From: Symsagittifera roscoffensis
Taxonomy: Eukaryota > Xenacoelomorpha > Acoela > Convolutidae
Direction: 5' to 3'
NCBI RefSeq assembly: GCF_963678635.1
Contig: NC_087068.1
Coordinates: 37,953,436-38,017,435 of the forward strand
Length of the DNA stretch: 64,000 nt
Below, one piece after another: positions 13,600 through 27,690 of the stretch. The notes beneath the pieces were generated by a model, which was not told the origin of the DNA, made no database searches, and worked only from the letters and a program-made list of their open reading frames with translations. The translations under genes and the position numbers were made by a program. Numbering within the stretch: position 1 is the first letter of the stretch; every line of letters begins with the position of its first letter.

Positions 13600-14280
13600 T
13601 CTCCCAAAGTTCTCAGTCTACTCGAAAACTTTTTGCTGAATTGATAAGATTTGTAATAATTCGGTCGTTGCTTGCTACTGAAGAGTCCGTTTGCTTGAAC
13701 CTAATTTTTCAAATTGGTGTCCTGAGCAATTTGATTGTCATGATATTTGTTAATAGCTTGTTTTCGCATGTTTTGTACCTTAATGTAACATTCGCATGTT
13801 ATTTACCTTCAGGTAAAAGCAGAAAAGTTGGCCGCTGATACATGATATTAAATCTTACCCTTTCAAGCTTTCCAAGTTGTTCATAATTCCTTAGACTTGT
13901 CTCAGGTCTTTACCCCACCATATTTTGATTAAAAAACCAAGTTATAAAGTATTTCTTTTTTTAAATCAATTTAACATGTTTCAGGACTTGGCTTGGGATT
14001 CCAACAGAACATAAGTAATAAATTTTAGGTTCATAATATCAACTAGGTACTCCAACGCAAATGGTTTTGGTAGTCCGTTCAGTATTAAATCCCATAATTT
14101 CAGAAAACTCCTAGCGCTGAAACCGGGCCCATGGCTAGTCTTTTCACTTATAGTGAACCATTGGCGCTATAAATGCTGAAAAATTTTGTGAGTCTCCAAC
14201 TAATGCCCTTTGATCGAAACTAGAATGTAAATCAATGTAAGAGAAGAGCATGTAGCCGTCCAATGAACCAATGACATAAC
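13600..14280. repeat. Third copy of the 9400-10165 satellite block
   Basis: Same marker variant and same single-base differences as 9490-10165. The unit is truncated near 14340, where a 5' RT-palm sequence is joined to the ttgataaggc segment, so the next marker follows after only 700 bp (14518). Confidence 0.8.
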
Positions 14281-17200
14281 TTATCCTTGGTAAGGACCAG
14301 CTTGTCTTTTCGAGTTGACTGTTTAGCCCTCTATATTCAATTGATAAGGCACCCAGTACTGGGGTCGTTGCTTGCTACTGATGAGTCCGTTTGCTTGAAC
14401 CTGATTTTTCAAGTTGGTGTCAAGAGCATTTTGGTTGTCATGATATTTGTTAATAGCTTGGTTTCGCATGTTTTGTACCTTTAGGTAACCTTTGCATGTT
14501 ATTTATCTTCACGTAAAAGCCAAAAAAGTAGCCGCTGATACTTGATATAAAATTTTACGCTTCCAAGCTTTCCAACTCGTTCATCAGTCCTCATACTTTT
14601 CTCAGGTCTTCCCCCGCCATATTTTGATTAAAAAACCATTTTATAAAGTGTTTTTTTTTTAAAATCAATTTAACATGTTTCAGAACTTGTCTCAGGACTC
14701 CAACAGAACATAAGTGAGAAAGCTTAGGTTCATCTACTAGGTACTCCAACGCAATTGGTTTTGGTAGTCCGTTCAGTGTTAGATCCCATAATTTCTGAAA
14801 ACTCCTGGCGCTGAAATCGCGCCCATGGGTAGTCTTTTCAATTATAGAAAACCAGTGGCGTTTTAAAAGCTAAAAGATTTTGTGAATCTCCATCTATTTC
14901 CATTTGATCGAAACTAGAATGTAAGTCAATGTTAAAGAAGAGCACGTAGCCGTCCAATGAACCAATGACATAACTTATCCTTCGTAAGGACCACCTTGTC
15001 TTTTCGATTTGACTGTTTAGCCCTCTATTTTCAACTACTATTCTGTCGGATCAGTCTTTTTCTTAGCGGGTGTAGATGGCGCTGCCCATTTTAAGTGATT
15101 AGTTTCAAAAGGTTCTTTTTTTTTAATCAATACAATGCCAAGGTTGTGTTTTGTGAAGTTTAAGCGGATTCCGCAGCAAGAACCCTCCCTTCGTTCATCT
15201 TTTGTTCTTTTTTTCTGATCACTCCGACAAAAACTTAACATGTATCAGGTTTATTTCAGGACTCCAAGGAAATACAGGCAAAAAATTGTGCGCCTATCCA
15301 GTGCACAAAGTGGCCTCATAATGAATCTTCCACGATTTTTTATCTTTGCGCTTTTTTTTAGTTCATTTTTTTGTATGTCAGTCAAATTGGTGTGGCATCG
15401 GCGTTTATTTTGATTTTGTGTTTGATTTTCTCCTAAATTTCTCAGTCTACTCGAAAATTTTTTGCTGAATTTATAAGATTTCTAATAATGCGGTCATTGC
15501 TTGCTACTGAAGAGTTCGTTTGCTTGAACCTGATTTTTCAAATTGGGGTCATGAGCATTTTGGTTGTCATGATGTTTGTTAATAGCTTGGTTTCGCTTGT
15601 TTTGTACCTTCAGGTAACCTTCGCATTTTATTTAATATAAGCTAAAAGCCGAAAAGTTAGCTGCTGATACTTGATATAAAATTTTACGCTTCCAAGCTTT
15701 CCAAGTCGTTCATAATTCCTTAGACTTTTTTCAGTTTTTCCCCCACCATATTTTGATTGAAAAACCAATTTATAAAAGTATTTTTTTTTTTTTTTTTAAA
15801 ATCACTTTAACATGTTTCAGGACTTGTCTTAGGATTCCAGCAGAACATAAGTAATAAAGTTTAGGTTCATAATATCAACTAGGTACTCCAACGCAATTGG
15901 TATTGGTAGTCTGTTCAGTATTAAGTCCCTTAATTTCTGAAAACTCCTGGCGCTGAAATTGGACCCATAGCCGTCCAGTTAACCGATGACATCAGTTATC
16001 CTTGGTAAGGACCAGCTTTTTTTTTCGATTTGACTGTTTAGCCCTCTATATTCAACTACTGTTCTGTCGGAGCCGTCTTTTTCCTAGCGGGTGTAGATGG
16101 TGCTGCCCATTTTGAGTGATTTGATTCAAAAATGTTTATTTTGTCTAATTATTACAAAGCCAAACTTATGTGTGAAGTGTAAGAGGATTCCGCAACAAGA
16201 ACGCTTTCTTTGTCCTTCTTTTGTTCTTCTTTTTTTTTCTGATCACTCCGACAAAAATTTAACATATTTCAGGACTTACTTGTCTCAGGAATCCAAGGAA
16301 ATACAGGCACAAAACTATGCGCCTATCCAGTGCACAATTTGGCCTCGTAATGCATCTTCCATAAATTTTTCTTATTTTTGCGCTTTTTATAGTTCATATA
16401 TTTGTATGTCAGCCAAATTGGTTTGGCATCGGCGTTTAATTTGATTTTCTGTTTGATTTTTTCCTAAAGTTCTCAATCTACTCGAAATTTTTTTGCTGAA
16501 TTGATAAGATTTCTAATAATGCGGTCATTGCTTGCTACTGAAGGGTTCGTTTGCTTGAACCTGATTTTTCAAATTGGGGTCATGAGCATTTTGGTTGTCA
16601 TGATATTTGTTAATAGCTTGGTTTCGCTTGTTTTGTACCTTCAGGTAACCTTCGCATGTTATTTACCTTCAGGTAAAAGCCGAAAGGTTAGCCGCTGATA
16701 CTTGATATAAAATTTTACGCTTCCAAGCTATCCAAGTTGTTCATAATTCCTTAGACTTGTCTCAGGTCTTCCCCCAACATATTTTGATTAAAAAACCAAT
16801 TTATAATGTATTTCGTTTTTTTAAAATCAGTTTAACATGTTTCAGGACTCGTCTTAGGATTCCAGCAGAACATAAGTAATAAAATTTAGGTTCATAATAT
16901 CAACTAGGTACTCCAACGCAATTGGTATTGGTAGTCTGTTCAGTATTAAGTCCCTTATATTCTGAAAACTCCTGGCCCATTTTGAGTGATTTGATTCAAT
17001 AATGTTACTTTTGTCTAATTATTACAAAGCCAAACTTATGTGTGAAGTGTAAGAGGATTCCGCAACAAGAACGCTTCCTTTGTCCTTCTTTTGTTCTTCT
17101 TTTTTTTCTGATCACTCCGACAAAAATTTAACATACTTCAGGACTTACTTGTCTCAGGAATCCAAAGAAGTACAGGCACAAAATAATGCGCCTATCCAGT

Positions 17201-17860
17201 GCACAATTTGGCCTCGTAATGCATCTTCCATAAATTTTTCTTTTTTTTGCGCTTTTTATAGTTCATATATTTGTATGTCAGCCGAATTGGTTTGGCATCG
17301 GCGTTTAATTTGATTTTCTGTTTGATTTTTTCCTAAAGTTCTCATCCTTTAAAATTGTTTGCTGAATTGATTAGATTTCTAACACTGCGGTCGTTGCTTG
17401 CTACTTAAGAGTCCGTTTGCTTGAATCTATTTTTTCAAATTGGTGTCATGAGAATTTTGGTTGTCATGATATTTGTTAATAGCTTCGTTTTGCATTTTCT
17501 GTACCTTCAAGTAAACTTTGTGTGGTTTTTATTTTTAGGTAAAAGCCGAAAAACTAGCCGATGGGACTTGATACAAACTTTTAAGCTTCACCGCTTTCCA
17601 ATTCGTTCATAGTCCTCAAACTTGTCTCAGTTTTTCTTCCACCATATTTTGATTAATGATGGAATATTTGGTTTTTCTCTATCAAATTAACATGTTTTTG
17701 TACTTGTCTTAGGACTCCAACAAAACAGAAGTAAGAAAGTGTGAGTTCATAATATCAATTAGGTACGCCAACGCATTTGGTTTTGATAGTCTGTTCAGTA
17801 TTAAGTCCCATATTTTCTGAAAACTCCTGGCGCTGAAACCGGTCCCATTGGATACTGTTT

Positions 17861-18250
17861 TCACTTATAGAGAAACATTGGCAATATAAATGCTGGTAGA
17901 TTTTGCGAGTCTCCACCTAGTGCCAATTGATCGAAACTAGAATGTGAATCAAGGTTAGAGAAGAGCATGTAGCCGTCCAATGAACCAATGACATCACTTA
18001 TCCTTGGTAAGGACCAACGTGTCTTTTCGATTTGACTGTTTAGCTCGCTATGTTCAATTACTATTCTGTCGGGTTCGTTTTTTTCGTAGCGAATGTAGAT
18101 GGTGCTGCCGATTTTGAGTGATTTGATTCTACTAGTTTGCTTTTTTCTAAACATTACAAGGCCAAACTTTGCATTTTGTGAAGTGTAAGCGGATTGCGCA
18201 ACAAGAACGCTTCCTTTGTCCTTCTTTTGTTCTTCTTTTTTTCTGATCAC
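17861..18250 (-). pseudogene. RT palm relic, long open copy
   Basis: A 129-residue frame that starts in the unassigned block between linker and palm (SVLVAQSAYTSQNAKFG) and runs through EHSELNSQ, WSLPRISDVIGSLDG and NLDSHSSFDQLALGGDS. The downstream part (LPAFILPMFLYK) ends where the GFSxxSFQ motif should begin. The first catalytic Asp is retained. Confidence 0.65.
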
Positions 18251-19849
18251 TCCGACAAAAATTTAACATATTTCAGGACTTACTTGTCTCAGAACTCCAA
18301 GGAAGTACAGACACAAAATTATGCGCCCATCCAATGCACAATTTGGCCTCGCAATGCATCTTCCACAATTTTTTCCTATCTTTGCGCTTATTATAGTTCA
18401 TATTCTGTATGTCAGCCGAATTGGTTTCGCATCGGCGTTAAATTTGATTTTGTGTTTGATTTTCTCCCAAAGTTCTATACTACTCGAAAAGTTTTTGCTG
18501 AATTGATAAGGCTTCCAATACTGCGGTCGTTGCTTGCTACTGAAGAGTCCGTTTGCTTGAACCTGATTTTTCAAATTGGTGTCATGAGCATTTTGGCTGT
18601 CTTGATATTTGTTAATAGCTTGATTTTGCATGTTTTGTACCTTCAGGTAACCTTCGCAGGTTATTTAAGTTAAGCTAAAAGACGAAAAATTAGCCGCTGA
18701 TACTTGATTCAAACTCTAACGCTTCCGAGCTTTCCAAGCCGTTCATCAGTCCTTATACTTGTCTAAGGTCTTCCTCCACCATATTTTGATTAAAAAACCA
18801 ATTATTTAAGTGATTTTAATCAATCTAACATGTTTTAGGACTTGTCTTAGGATTCCAACAAAACATAAGTAAAAAAAATATAGGTTCATAATATCAACTA
18901 GGTACTCCAACACAAATAGTTTTGGTAGTCCATTCAGTATTAAGTCCCATAATTTCTGAAAACTCCTGGCGCTGAAACCGGGCCCATGGGTAGTCTTTTC
19001 ACTTATGGAAAACCATTGGCGTTATAAATGCTGAGAGATTTTGTGAGTCTACATCTAGTGCCATTTTATTGAGACTAGAATGTAAGTCAATGTTAAAGAA
19101 GAGCGTGTAGCCGTCCAATGACTCAATGACATAACTTATCCTTGGTAAGGACCAGCTTGTCTTTTCGAGTTGACTGTTTAGCCCTCTATATTCAACTACT
19201 ATTTTGTCGGATCCGTCTTTTTCTTAGCGGGTGTAGATGGTGCTGCCCATTTTAAGTGATTTGATTCAATTAGGTTGTTTTTTTTTCTAGTCAATACAAT
19301 GCTAAGTTTGTGTTTTGTGAAGTTTAAGTGGATTCCGCAACAAGAACCCTCCCTTCGTTAATCTTTTGTTCTTCTTTTTCTGATCACTCCGACAAAAAAT
19401 TATAATGTATCAGGTTTGTCTCAGGACTCCAAGGAAATACAGGCAAAAAATTGTGCGCTTATCCAGTGCACAAAGTGGCCTCAAAATGCATCTTCCACGA
19501 TTTTTTATCTTTGCGCTTTTTTTAGTTCATACTTTTGTATGTCAGCCGAATTGGTGTGGCACCGGCGTTTATTTTGATTTTGTGTTTGATTTTCTCCTAA
19601 AATTCTCAGTCTACTGTAAAATTTTTCGCTGAATTGATTAGATTTCTAACACTGCGGTCGTTGCTTGCTACTGAAGAGTTCGTTTGCTTGAACCTGATTT
19701 TTCAAATTGGTGTCATGAGCATTTTGGTTGTCATGATATTTGTTAATAGCTTGGTTTCGCTTGTTTTGTACCTTCAGCTAACCTTCGCATGTTATTTACC
19801 TTCAAGTAAAAGCCGAAAGGTTAGCCGCTGATACTTCAGGTTAGCCGCG
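17988..19849. repeat. 1,862-bp two-unit higher-order repeat, copy 1
   Basis: The block 17988-19849 is repeated directly at 19850-21690. The - strand linker frame 18398-18631 is identical to 20260-20493 over 77 residues. The block ends at an odd junction, atacttcaggttagccgcgatgac (about 19833-19856), where some 415 bp of a unit are missing. One of the two units is therefore truncated. Confidence 0.88.
18398..18631 (-). pseudogene. Pol linker relic, identical to a second copy at 20260-20493
   Basis: A 77-residue frame with KIKFNADAKPIRLTY. It is identical at protein level to 20260-20493, in keeping with the recent 1,862-bp block duplication. Confidence 0.6.
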
Positions 19850-20259
19850 ATGACATCACTCATCCTTGGTAAGGACCAACGTGTCTTTTCGATTTGACTG
19901 TTTAGCTCGCTATGTTCAATTACTATTCTGTCGGGTTCGTTTTTTTCGTAGCGAATGTAGATGGTGCTGCCGATTTTGAGTGATTTGATTCTACTAGTTT
20001 GCTTTTTTCTAAACATTACAAGGCCAAACTTTGCATTTTGTGAAGTTTAAGCGGATTGCGCAACAAGAACGCTTCCTTTGTCCTTCTTTTGTTCTTCTTT
20101 TTTTCTGATCACTCCGACAAAAATTTAACATATTTCAGGACTTACTTGTCTCAGAACTCCAAGGAAGTACAGACACAAAATTATGCGCCCATCCAATGCA
20201 CAATTTGGCCTCGCAATGCATCTTCCACAATTTTTTCCTATCTTTGCGCTTATTATAGT

Positions 20260-20493
20260 TCATATTCTGTATGTCAGCCGAATTGGTTTCGCATCGGCGT
20301 TAAATTTGATTTTGTGTTTGATTTTCTCCCAAAGTTCTATACTACTCGAAAAGTTTTTGCTGAATTGATAAGGCTTCCAATACTGCGGTCGTTGCTTGCT
20401 ACTGAAGAGTCCGTTTGCTTGAACCTGATTTTTCAAATTGGTGTCATGAGCATTTTGGCTGTCTTGATATTTGTTAATAGCTTGATTTTGCAT
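20260..20493 (-). pseudogene. Pol linker relic, second identical copy
   Basis: Same as 18398-18631, carried in the second copy of the 1,862-bp higher-order repeat. Confidence 0.6.
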
Positions 20494-20859
20494 GTTTTGT
20501 ACCTTCAGGTAACCTTCGCAGGTTATTTAAGTTAAGCTAAAAGACGAAAAATTAGCCGCTGATACTTGATTCAAACTCCAACGCTTCCGAGCTTTCCAAG
20601 CCGTTCATCAGTCCTTATACTTGTCTAAGGTCTTCCTTCACCATATTTTGATTAAAAAACCAATTATTTAAGTGATTTTAATCAATCTAACATGTTTTAG
20701 GACTTGTCTTAGGATTCCAATAAAACATAAGTAAAAAAATATAGGTTCATAATATCAACTAGGTACTCCAACACAAATGGTTTTGGTAGTCCGTTCAGTA
20801 TTAAGTCCCATAATTTCTGAAAACTCCTGGCGCTGAAACCGGGCCCAAGGGTAGTCTTT

Positions 20860-21111
20860 TCACTTATGGAAAACCATTGGCGTTATAAATGCTGAGAGAT
20901 TTTGTGAGTCTCCATCTAGTGCCATTTTATTGAAACTAGAATGTAAGTCAATGTTAAAGAAGAGCATGTAGCCGTCCAATGAACCAATGACATAACTTAT
21001 CCTTGGTAAGGACCAGCTTGTCTTTTCGAGTTGACTGTTTAGCCCTCTATATTCAACTACTATTTTGTCGGATCCGTCTTTTTCTGAGCGGGTGTAGATG
21101 GTGCTGCCCAT
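20860..21111 (-). pseudogene. RT palm relic fragment
   Basis: An 83-residue frame: GSTIYTRSEKDGSDKIVVEY corresponds to the KKDGSxRxCVDY segment of LTR-retrotransposon RT. It is followed by LNSQLEKTSWSLPRISYVIG and FNIDLHSSFNKMAL. This copy keeps the EKDGS residues that are closest to the family form. Confidence 0.65.
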
Positions 21112-24100
21112 TTTAAGTGATTTGATTCAATTAGGTTGTTTTTTTTCTAGTCAATACAATGCTAAGTTTGTGTTTTGTGAAGTTTAAGTGGATTCCGCAA
21201 CAAGAACCCTCCCTTCGTTAATCTTTTGTTCTTCTTTTTCTGATCACTCCGACAAAAAATTAACATGTATAAGGTTTGTCTCAGGACTCTAAGGAAATAC
21301 AGGCAAAAAATTGTGCGCTTATCCAGTGCACAAAGTGGCCTCATAATGCATCTTCCACGATTTTTTATCTTTGCGCTTTTTTTAGTTCATACTTTTGTAT
21401 GTCAGCCGAATTGGTGTGGCATCGGCGTTTATTTTGATTTTGTGTTTGATTTTCCCCTAAAATTCTCAGTCTACTGTAAAATTTTTTGCTGAATTGATTA
21501 GATTTCTAACACTGCGGTCGTTGCTTGCTACTGAAGAGTTCGTTTGCTTGAACCTGATTTTTCAAATTGGTGTCATGAGCATTTTGGTTGTCACGATATT
21601 TGTTAATAGCTTGGTTTCGCTTGTTTTGTACCTTCAGGTAACCTTCGCATGTTATTTACCTTCAAGTAAAAGCCGAAAGGTTAGCCGCTGATACTTGATA
21701 TAAAATTTTACGCTTCCAAGCTTTCCAAGTTGTTCATAATTCCTTGGACTTGTCTCAGGTCTTCCCCCAACATATTTTGATTAAAAAACCAATTTATAAA
21801 GTATTTCGTTTTTTTTTAAAAATCAATTTAACATGTTTCAGGACTCGTCTTAGGATTCCAGCAGAACATAAAAAATAAAGTTTAGGTTCATAATATCAAC
21901 TAGGTTCTCCAACGCAATTGGTATTGGTAGTTTGTTCAGTATTAGGTCCCATAATTTCTGAAAACGCCTGGCGCTGAAACCGGGCACATGGGTAGTTTTT
22001 TTAATTATAGAAAACCATTGGCGTTATAAATGCTGAGAGATTTTGTGAATCTTCATCTAGTTCCATTTGATCGAAACTAGAATGTAAGTCAATGTTAAAG
22101 AAGAGCATGTAGCCGTCCAATGAACCAATGACATAACTTATCCTTGGTAAGGACCAGCTTGTCTTTTCGAGTTGACTGTTTAGCCCTCTATATTCAACTA
22201 CTATTCTGTCGGATCCGTCTTTTTCTTAGCGGGTGTAGATGGTGCTGCCCATTTTAAGTGATTTGATTCAATTAGGTTGTTTTTGTTTTCTAATCAATAC
22301 AACGCTAAGTTTGTGTTTTGTGAAGTTTAAGTGGATTCCGCAACAAGAACCCTCCCTTCGTTAATTTTTTGTTCTTTTTTTTCAGACCACTCCGACAAAA
22401 ATTTAACATGTTTCGGGTTTGTCTGAGGACTCCAAGGAAATACAGGCCCAAAATTGTGCGCCTATCCAGTGCACAAATTGACCTCATAATGCATCTTCCA
22501 CAATTTTTTCTTATCTTTGCGCTTTTTATAGTTCATACTTCTGTATGTCAGCCGAATTGGTTCGTCATCGGCGTTTAATTTGATTTTGTGTTTGATTTTC
22601 TCGTAAAGTTCTCAGTCTACTTGAAAGTTTTTTGCTGAATTGATAAGATTTCTAACACTGCGGTCGTTGCTTGCTACTTAAGAGTAGTTTGCTTGAATCT
22701 GATTTTTCAAATTGGTGTCAAGAGCATTTTGGTTGTCATGATATTTGTTAATAGCTTGGTTTCGCATGTTTTGTACCTTTAGGTAACCTTTGCATGTTAT
22801 TTATCTTCACGTAGTTAATGTTAAAGAAGAGCATGTAGCCGTCCAGTGAACCAATGACATAACTTATCCTTGGTAAGGACCAGCTTGTCTTTTCGATTTG
22901 ACTGTTTAGCCCTCTATATTCAACTACTGTTCTGTCGGATCCGTCTTTTTCTTAGCGGGTGTAGATGGTGCTGCCCATTTTGAGTGATTTGATTCAATAA
23001 TGTTGCTTTTGTCTAATAATCACAAAGCCAAACTTATGTGTGAAGTGTAAGAGGATTCCGCAACAAGAACGCTCAATTTGTTCTTCTTTTGTTCTTCTAT
23101 TTTTTTCTGATCACTCTGACAAAAATTTAACATATTTCAGAACTTACTTGTCTCAGGAATCCAAGGAAATACAGGCACAAAATTATGCGCCTATCCAGTG
23201 CACAATTTGGCCTCGTAATGCATCTTCCATAAACTTTTCTTTTTTTTGCGCTTTTAATAGTTCATATATTTGTATGTCAGCCGAATTGGTTTGGCATCGG
23301 CGTTTAATTTGATTTTCTGTTTGATTTTTTCCTAAAGTTCTCAATCTACTGTAAAATTTTTTGCTGAATTGATTAGATTTCTAACACTGCGGTCGTTGTT
23401 GCTACTTAATAGTTCGTTTGCTTAAACCTGATTTTTCAAATTGGTGTCAAGAGCATTTTGGTTGTCATGATATTTGTTAATAGCTTGGTTTCTCATGTTT
23501 TGTACCTTTAGGTAACCTTCGCATGTTATTTATCTTCACGTAAAAGCCGAAAAAGTAGCCGCTGATACTTGATATAAAATTTTACGCTTCCAAGCTTTCC
23601 AACTCGTTCATCAGTCCTCATACTTTTCTCAGATCTTCCCCCGCCATATTTTGATTAAAAAACCATTTTATAAAGGGTTTTTTTTATATCAATTTAACAT
23701 GTTACAGAACTTGTCTCAGGATTCCAACAGAACATAAGTGACAAAGTTTAGATTCATAATATCAACTAGGTACTCCAACGCAATTGGTTTTGGTAGTCCG
23801 TTCAGTATTAGGTCCCATAAGTTCTGAAAACGCCTGGCGCTGAAACCGGGCACATGGGTAGTCTTTTCACTTATGGAAAACCATTGGCGTTATAAATGCT
23901 GAGAGATTTTGTGAGTCTCCATCTAGTGCCATTTTATTGAAACTAGAATGTAAGTCAATGTTAAAGAAGAGCATGTAGCAGTCCAATGAACCAATGACAT
24001 AACTTATCCTTGGTAAGGACCAGCTTGTCTTTTCGAGTTGACTGTTTAGCCCTCTATATTCAACTACTATTTTGTCGGATCCGTCTTTTTCTTAGCGGGT

Positions 24101-24539
24101 GTAGATGGTGCTGCCCATTTTAAGTGATTTGATTCAATTAGGTTGTTTTTTTTCTAGTCAATACAATGCTAAGTTTGTGTTTTGTGAAGTTTAAGTGGAT
24201 TCCGCAACAAGAACCCTCCCTTCGTTAATCTTTTGTTCTTCTTTTTCTGATCACTCCGACAAAAAATTAACATGTATCAGGTTTGTCTCAGGACTCCAAG
24301 GAAATACAGGCAAAAAATTGTGCGCCTATCCAGTGCACAAAGTGGCCTCATAATGCATCTTCCACGATTTTTTGTCTTTGCGCTTTTTTTAGTTCATACT
24401 TTCGTATGTCAGCCGAATTGGTGTGGCATCGGCGTTTATTTTGATTTTGTGTTTAATTTTCTCCTAAAATTCTCAGTCTACTGTAAAATTTTTTGCTGAA
24501 TTGATTAGATTTCTAACACTGCGGTCGTTGCTTGCTACT

Positions 24540-25830
24540 GAAGAGTCCGTTTGCTTGAACCTGATTTTTCAAATTGGTGTCATGAGCATTTTGGCTGTCT
24601 TGATATTTGTTAATAGCTTGATTTTGCATGTTTTGTACCTTCAGGTAACCTTCGCAGGTTATTTAAGTTAAGCTAAAAGACGAAAAATTAGCCGCTGATA
24701 CTTGATTCAAACTCTAAGGCTTCCGAGCTTTCCAAGCCGTTCATCAGTCCTTATACTTGTCTAAGGTCTTCCTCCACCATATTTTGATTAAAAAACCAAT
24801 TATTTAAGTGATTTTAATCAATCTAACATGTTTTAGGACTTGTCTTAGGATTCCAACAAAACATAAGTAAAAAAAAATATAGGTTCATAATATCAACTAG
24901 GTACTCTAACACAAATGGTTTTGGTAGTCCGTTCAGTATTAAGTCCCATAATTTCTGAAAACTCCTGGCGCTGCAACCAGGCCCAGGGTAGTCTTTTCAC
25001 TTATGGAAAACCATTGGCGTTATAAATGCTGAGAGATTTTGTGAGTCTCCATCTAGTGCCATTTTATTGAAACTAGAATGTAAGTCAATGTTAAAGAAGA
25101 GCATGTAGCCGTCCAATGAACCAATGACATAACTTATCCTTGGTAAGGACCAGCTTGTCTTTTCGATTTGACTGTTTAGCCCTCTATATTCAACTACTAT
25201 TTTGTCGGATCCGTCTTTTTCTTAGCGGGTGTAGATGGTGCTGCCCATTTTAAGTGATTTGATTCAATTAGGTTGTTTTTTTTCTAGTCAATACAATGCT
25301 AAGTTTGTGTTTTGTGAAGTTTAAGTGGATTCCGCAACAAGAACCCTCCCTTCGTTAATCTTTCGTTCTTCTTTTTCTGATCACTCCGACAAAAAATTAA
25401 CATGTATCAGGTTTGTCTCAGGACTCCAAGGAAATACAGGCAAAAAATTGTGCGCTTATCCAGTGCACAAAGTGGCCTCAAAATGCATCTTCCACGATTT
25501 TTTATCTTTGCGCTTTTTTTAGTTCATACTTTTGTATGTCAGTCGAATTGGTGTGGCATCGGCGTTTATTTGATTTTGTGTTTGATTTTCTCCTAAAATT
25601 CTCAGTCTACTGTAAAATTTTTTGCTGAATTGATTAGATTTCTAACCCTGCGGTCGTTGCTTGCTACTGAAGAGTTCGTTTGCTTGAACCTGATTTTTCA
25701 AATTGGTGTCATGAGCATTTTGGTTGTCATGATATTTGTTAATAGCTTGGTTTCGCTTGTTTTGTACCTTCAGGTAACCTTCGCATGTTATTTACCTTCA
25801 AGTAAAAGCCGAAAGGTTAGTCGCTGATAC
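24540..25830. repeat. Third copy of the 18540-19830 type block
   Basis: Matches 18540-19830 at an offset near 5998 and 20400-21690 at an offset near 4138, including the agctaaaagacgaaaaatt version of the unit marker at 24678. This places a dispersed third copy of the higher-order unit within the array. Confidence 0.8.
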
Positions 25831-27149
25831 TTGATAAAAACTTTTACGCTTCCAAGCTTTCCAAGTCATTCATAATTCCTTAGACTTGTCTCAGGTCTTC
25901 CCCCAACCAATTTATAAAGTATTATTAACAAACAAATTAAAAAACCAATTTATAAAGTATTTCGTTTTTTTAAAAATCAATTTAACATGTTTCAGGACTC
26001 GTCTTAGGATTCCAGCAGAACATAAGTAATAAAGTTTAGGTTCATAATATCAACTAGGTTCTCCAACGCAATTGGTATTGGTAGTTTGTTCAGTATTAGG
26101 TCCCATAATTTCTGAAAACGCCTGAAACCGGGCACATGGGTAGTTTTTTTAATTATAGAAAACCATTGGCGTTATAAATGCTGAGAGATGTTGTGAATCT
26201 CTATCTAGTTCCATTTGATCGAAACTAGAATGTAAGTCAATGTTAAAGAAGAGCATGTAGCCGTCCAATGAACCAATGACATAACTTATCCTTGGTAAGG
26301 ACCAGCTTGTCTTATCGATTTGACTGTTTAGCCCTCTATATTCAACTACTATTCTGTCGGATCCGTCTTTTTCTTAGCGGGTGTATATGGTGCTGCCCAT
26401 TTTAAGTGATTTGTTTCAACTAGGTTGTTTTTTTTTTCTAATCAATACAATGCCAAGTTTGTGTTTTGTGAAGTTTAAGCGGATTCCGCAGCAAGAACCC
26501 TCCCTTCGTTAATCTTTTGTTCTTCTTTTTCTGATCACTCCGACAAAAAATTAACATGTATCAGGTTTGTCTCAGGACTCCAAGGAAATACAGGCAAAAA
26601 ATTGTGCGCTTATCCAGTGCACAAAGTGGCCTCATAATGCATCTTCCACGATTTTTTATCTTTGCGCTTTTTTTAGTTCACACTTTTGTATGTCAGCCAA
26701 ATTGGTGTGGCATCGGCGTTTATTTTGATTTTGTGTTTGATTTTCTCCTAAAATTCTCAGTCTACTGTAAAAATTTTTGCTGAATTGATTAGATTTCTAA
26801 AACTGCGGTCGTTGCTTGCTACTGAAGAGTTCGTTTGCTTGAACCTGATTTTTCAAATTGGTGTCATGAGCATTTTGGTTGTCATGATATTTGTTAATAG
26901 CTTGGTTTCTCATGTTTTGTACCTTTAGGTAACCTTCGCATGTTATTTATCTTCACGTAAAAGCCGAAAAAGTAGCCGCTGATACTTGATATAAAATTTT
27001 ACGCTTCCAAGCTTTCCAACTCGTTCATCAGTCCTCATACTTTTCTCAGATCTTCCCCCGCCATATTTTGATTAAAAAACCATTTTATAAAGGGTTTTTT
27101 TTATATCAATTTAACATGTTACAGAACTTGTCTCAGGACTCCAACAGAA

Positions 27150-27690
27150 CATAAGTGAGAAAGTTTAGGTTCATAATATCAACTACGTACTCCAACGCAA
27201 TTGGTTTTGGTAGTCCGTTCAGTATTAGGTCCCATAAGTTCTGAAAACGCCTGGCGCTGAAACCGGGCACATGGGTAGTTTTTTTAATTATAGAAAACCA
27301 TTGGCGTTATAAATACTGAGAGATGTTGTAAATCTCCATCTAGTTCCATTTGATTGAAACTAGAATGTAAGTCAATGTTAAAGAAGAGCATGTAGCCGTC
27401 CAATGAACCAATGACATCACTTATCCTTGGTAAGTACCAGCTTGTCTTTTCGATTTGACTGGTTAGCCCTCTATATTCAACTACTATTCTGTCGGGTCTG
27501 TTTTTTTCTTAGCGATTGTAGATGGTGCTGCCAATTTTGAGTGATTTGATTTTACTAGTTTGCTTTTTTCTAAACATTACAATGCCAAACTTTGTATTTT
27601 GTGAAGTGTGGGCGGATTCCGCAACAAGAACGCTTCCTTTGTCCTTCTTTTGTTCTTCTTTTTTTTCTGATAACTCCGACAAAAATTTAA
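27150..27690. repeat. Satellite block repeated at the array border (copy 1)
   Basis: Recurs at 31230-31759 (offset 4094), including the shared - strand frame ending GSTIYNR. After 27738 the unit jumps to a region equivalent to the start of another unit (taccgttttccaattc), so the unit marker is missing here. Confidence 0.8.

Larger units (their letters stand above)
19850..21690. repeat. 1,862-bp higher-order repeat, copy 2
   Basis: Direct continuation of the block at 17988-19849 with few substitutions. A related segment (equivalent to 18540-19830) occurs again at 24540-25830, so this variant has been amplified at least three times. Confidence 0.87.

Noticed and set aside
14377-14410. Hammerhead-ribozyme-like core (actgatgagtccgt; ctgaagagtccgt in other units)
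   Set aside because: The CUGANGA box is present, but stem II does not close and the GAAA box and stem partners are missing. The CTGATGAG spelling occurs in only one unit.
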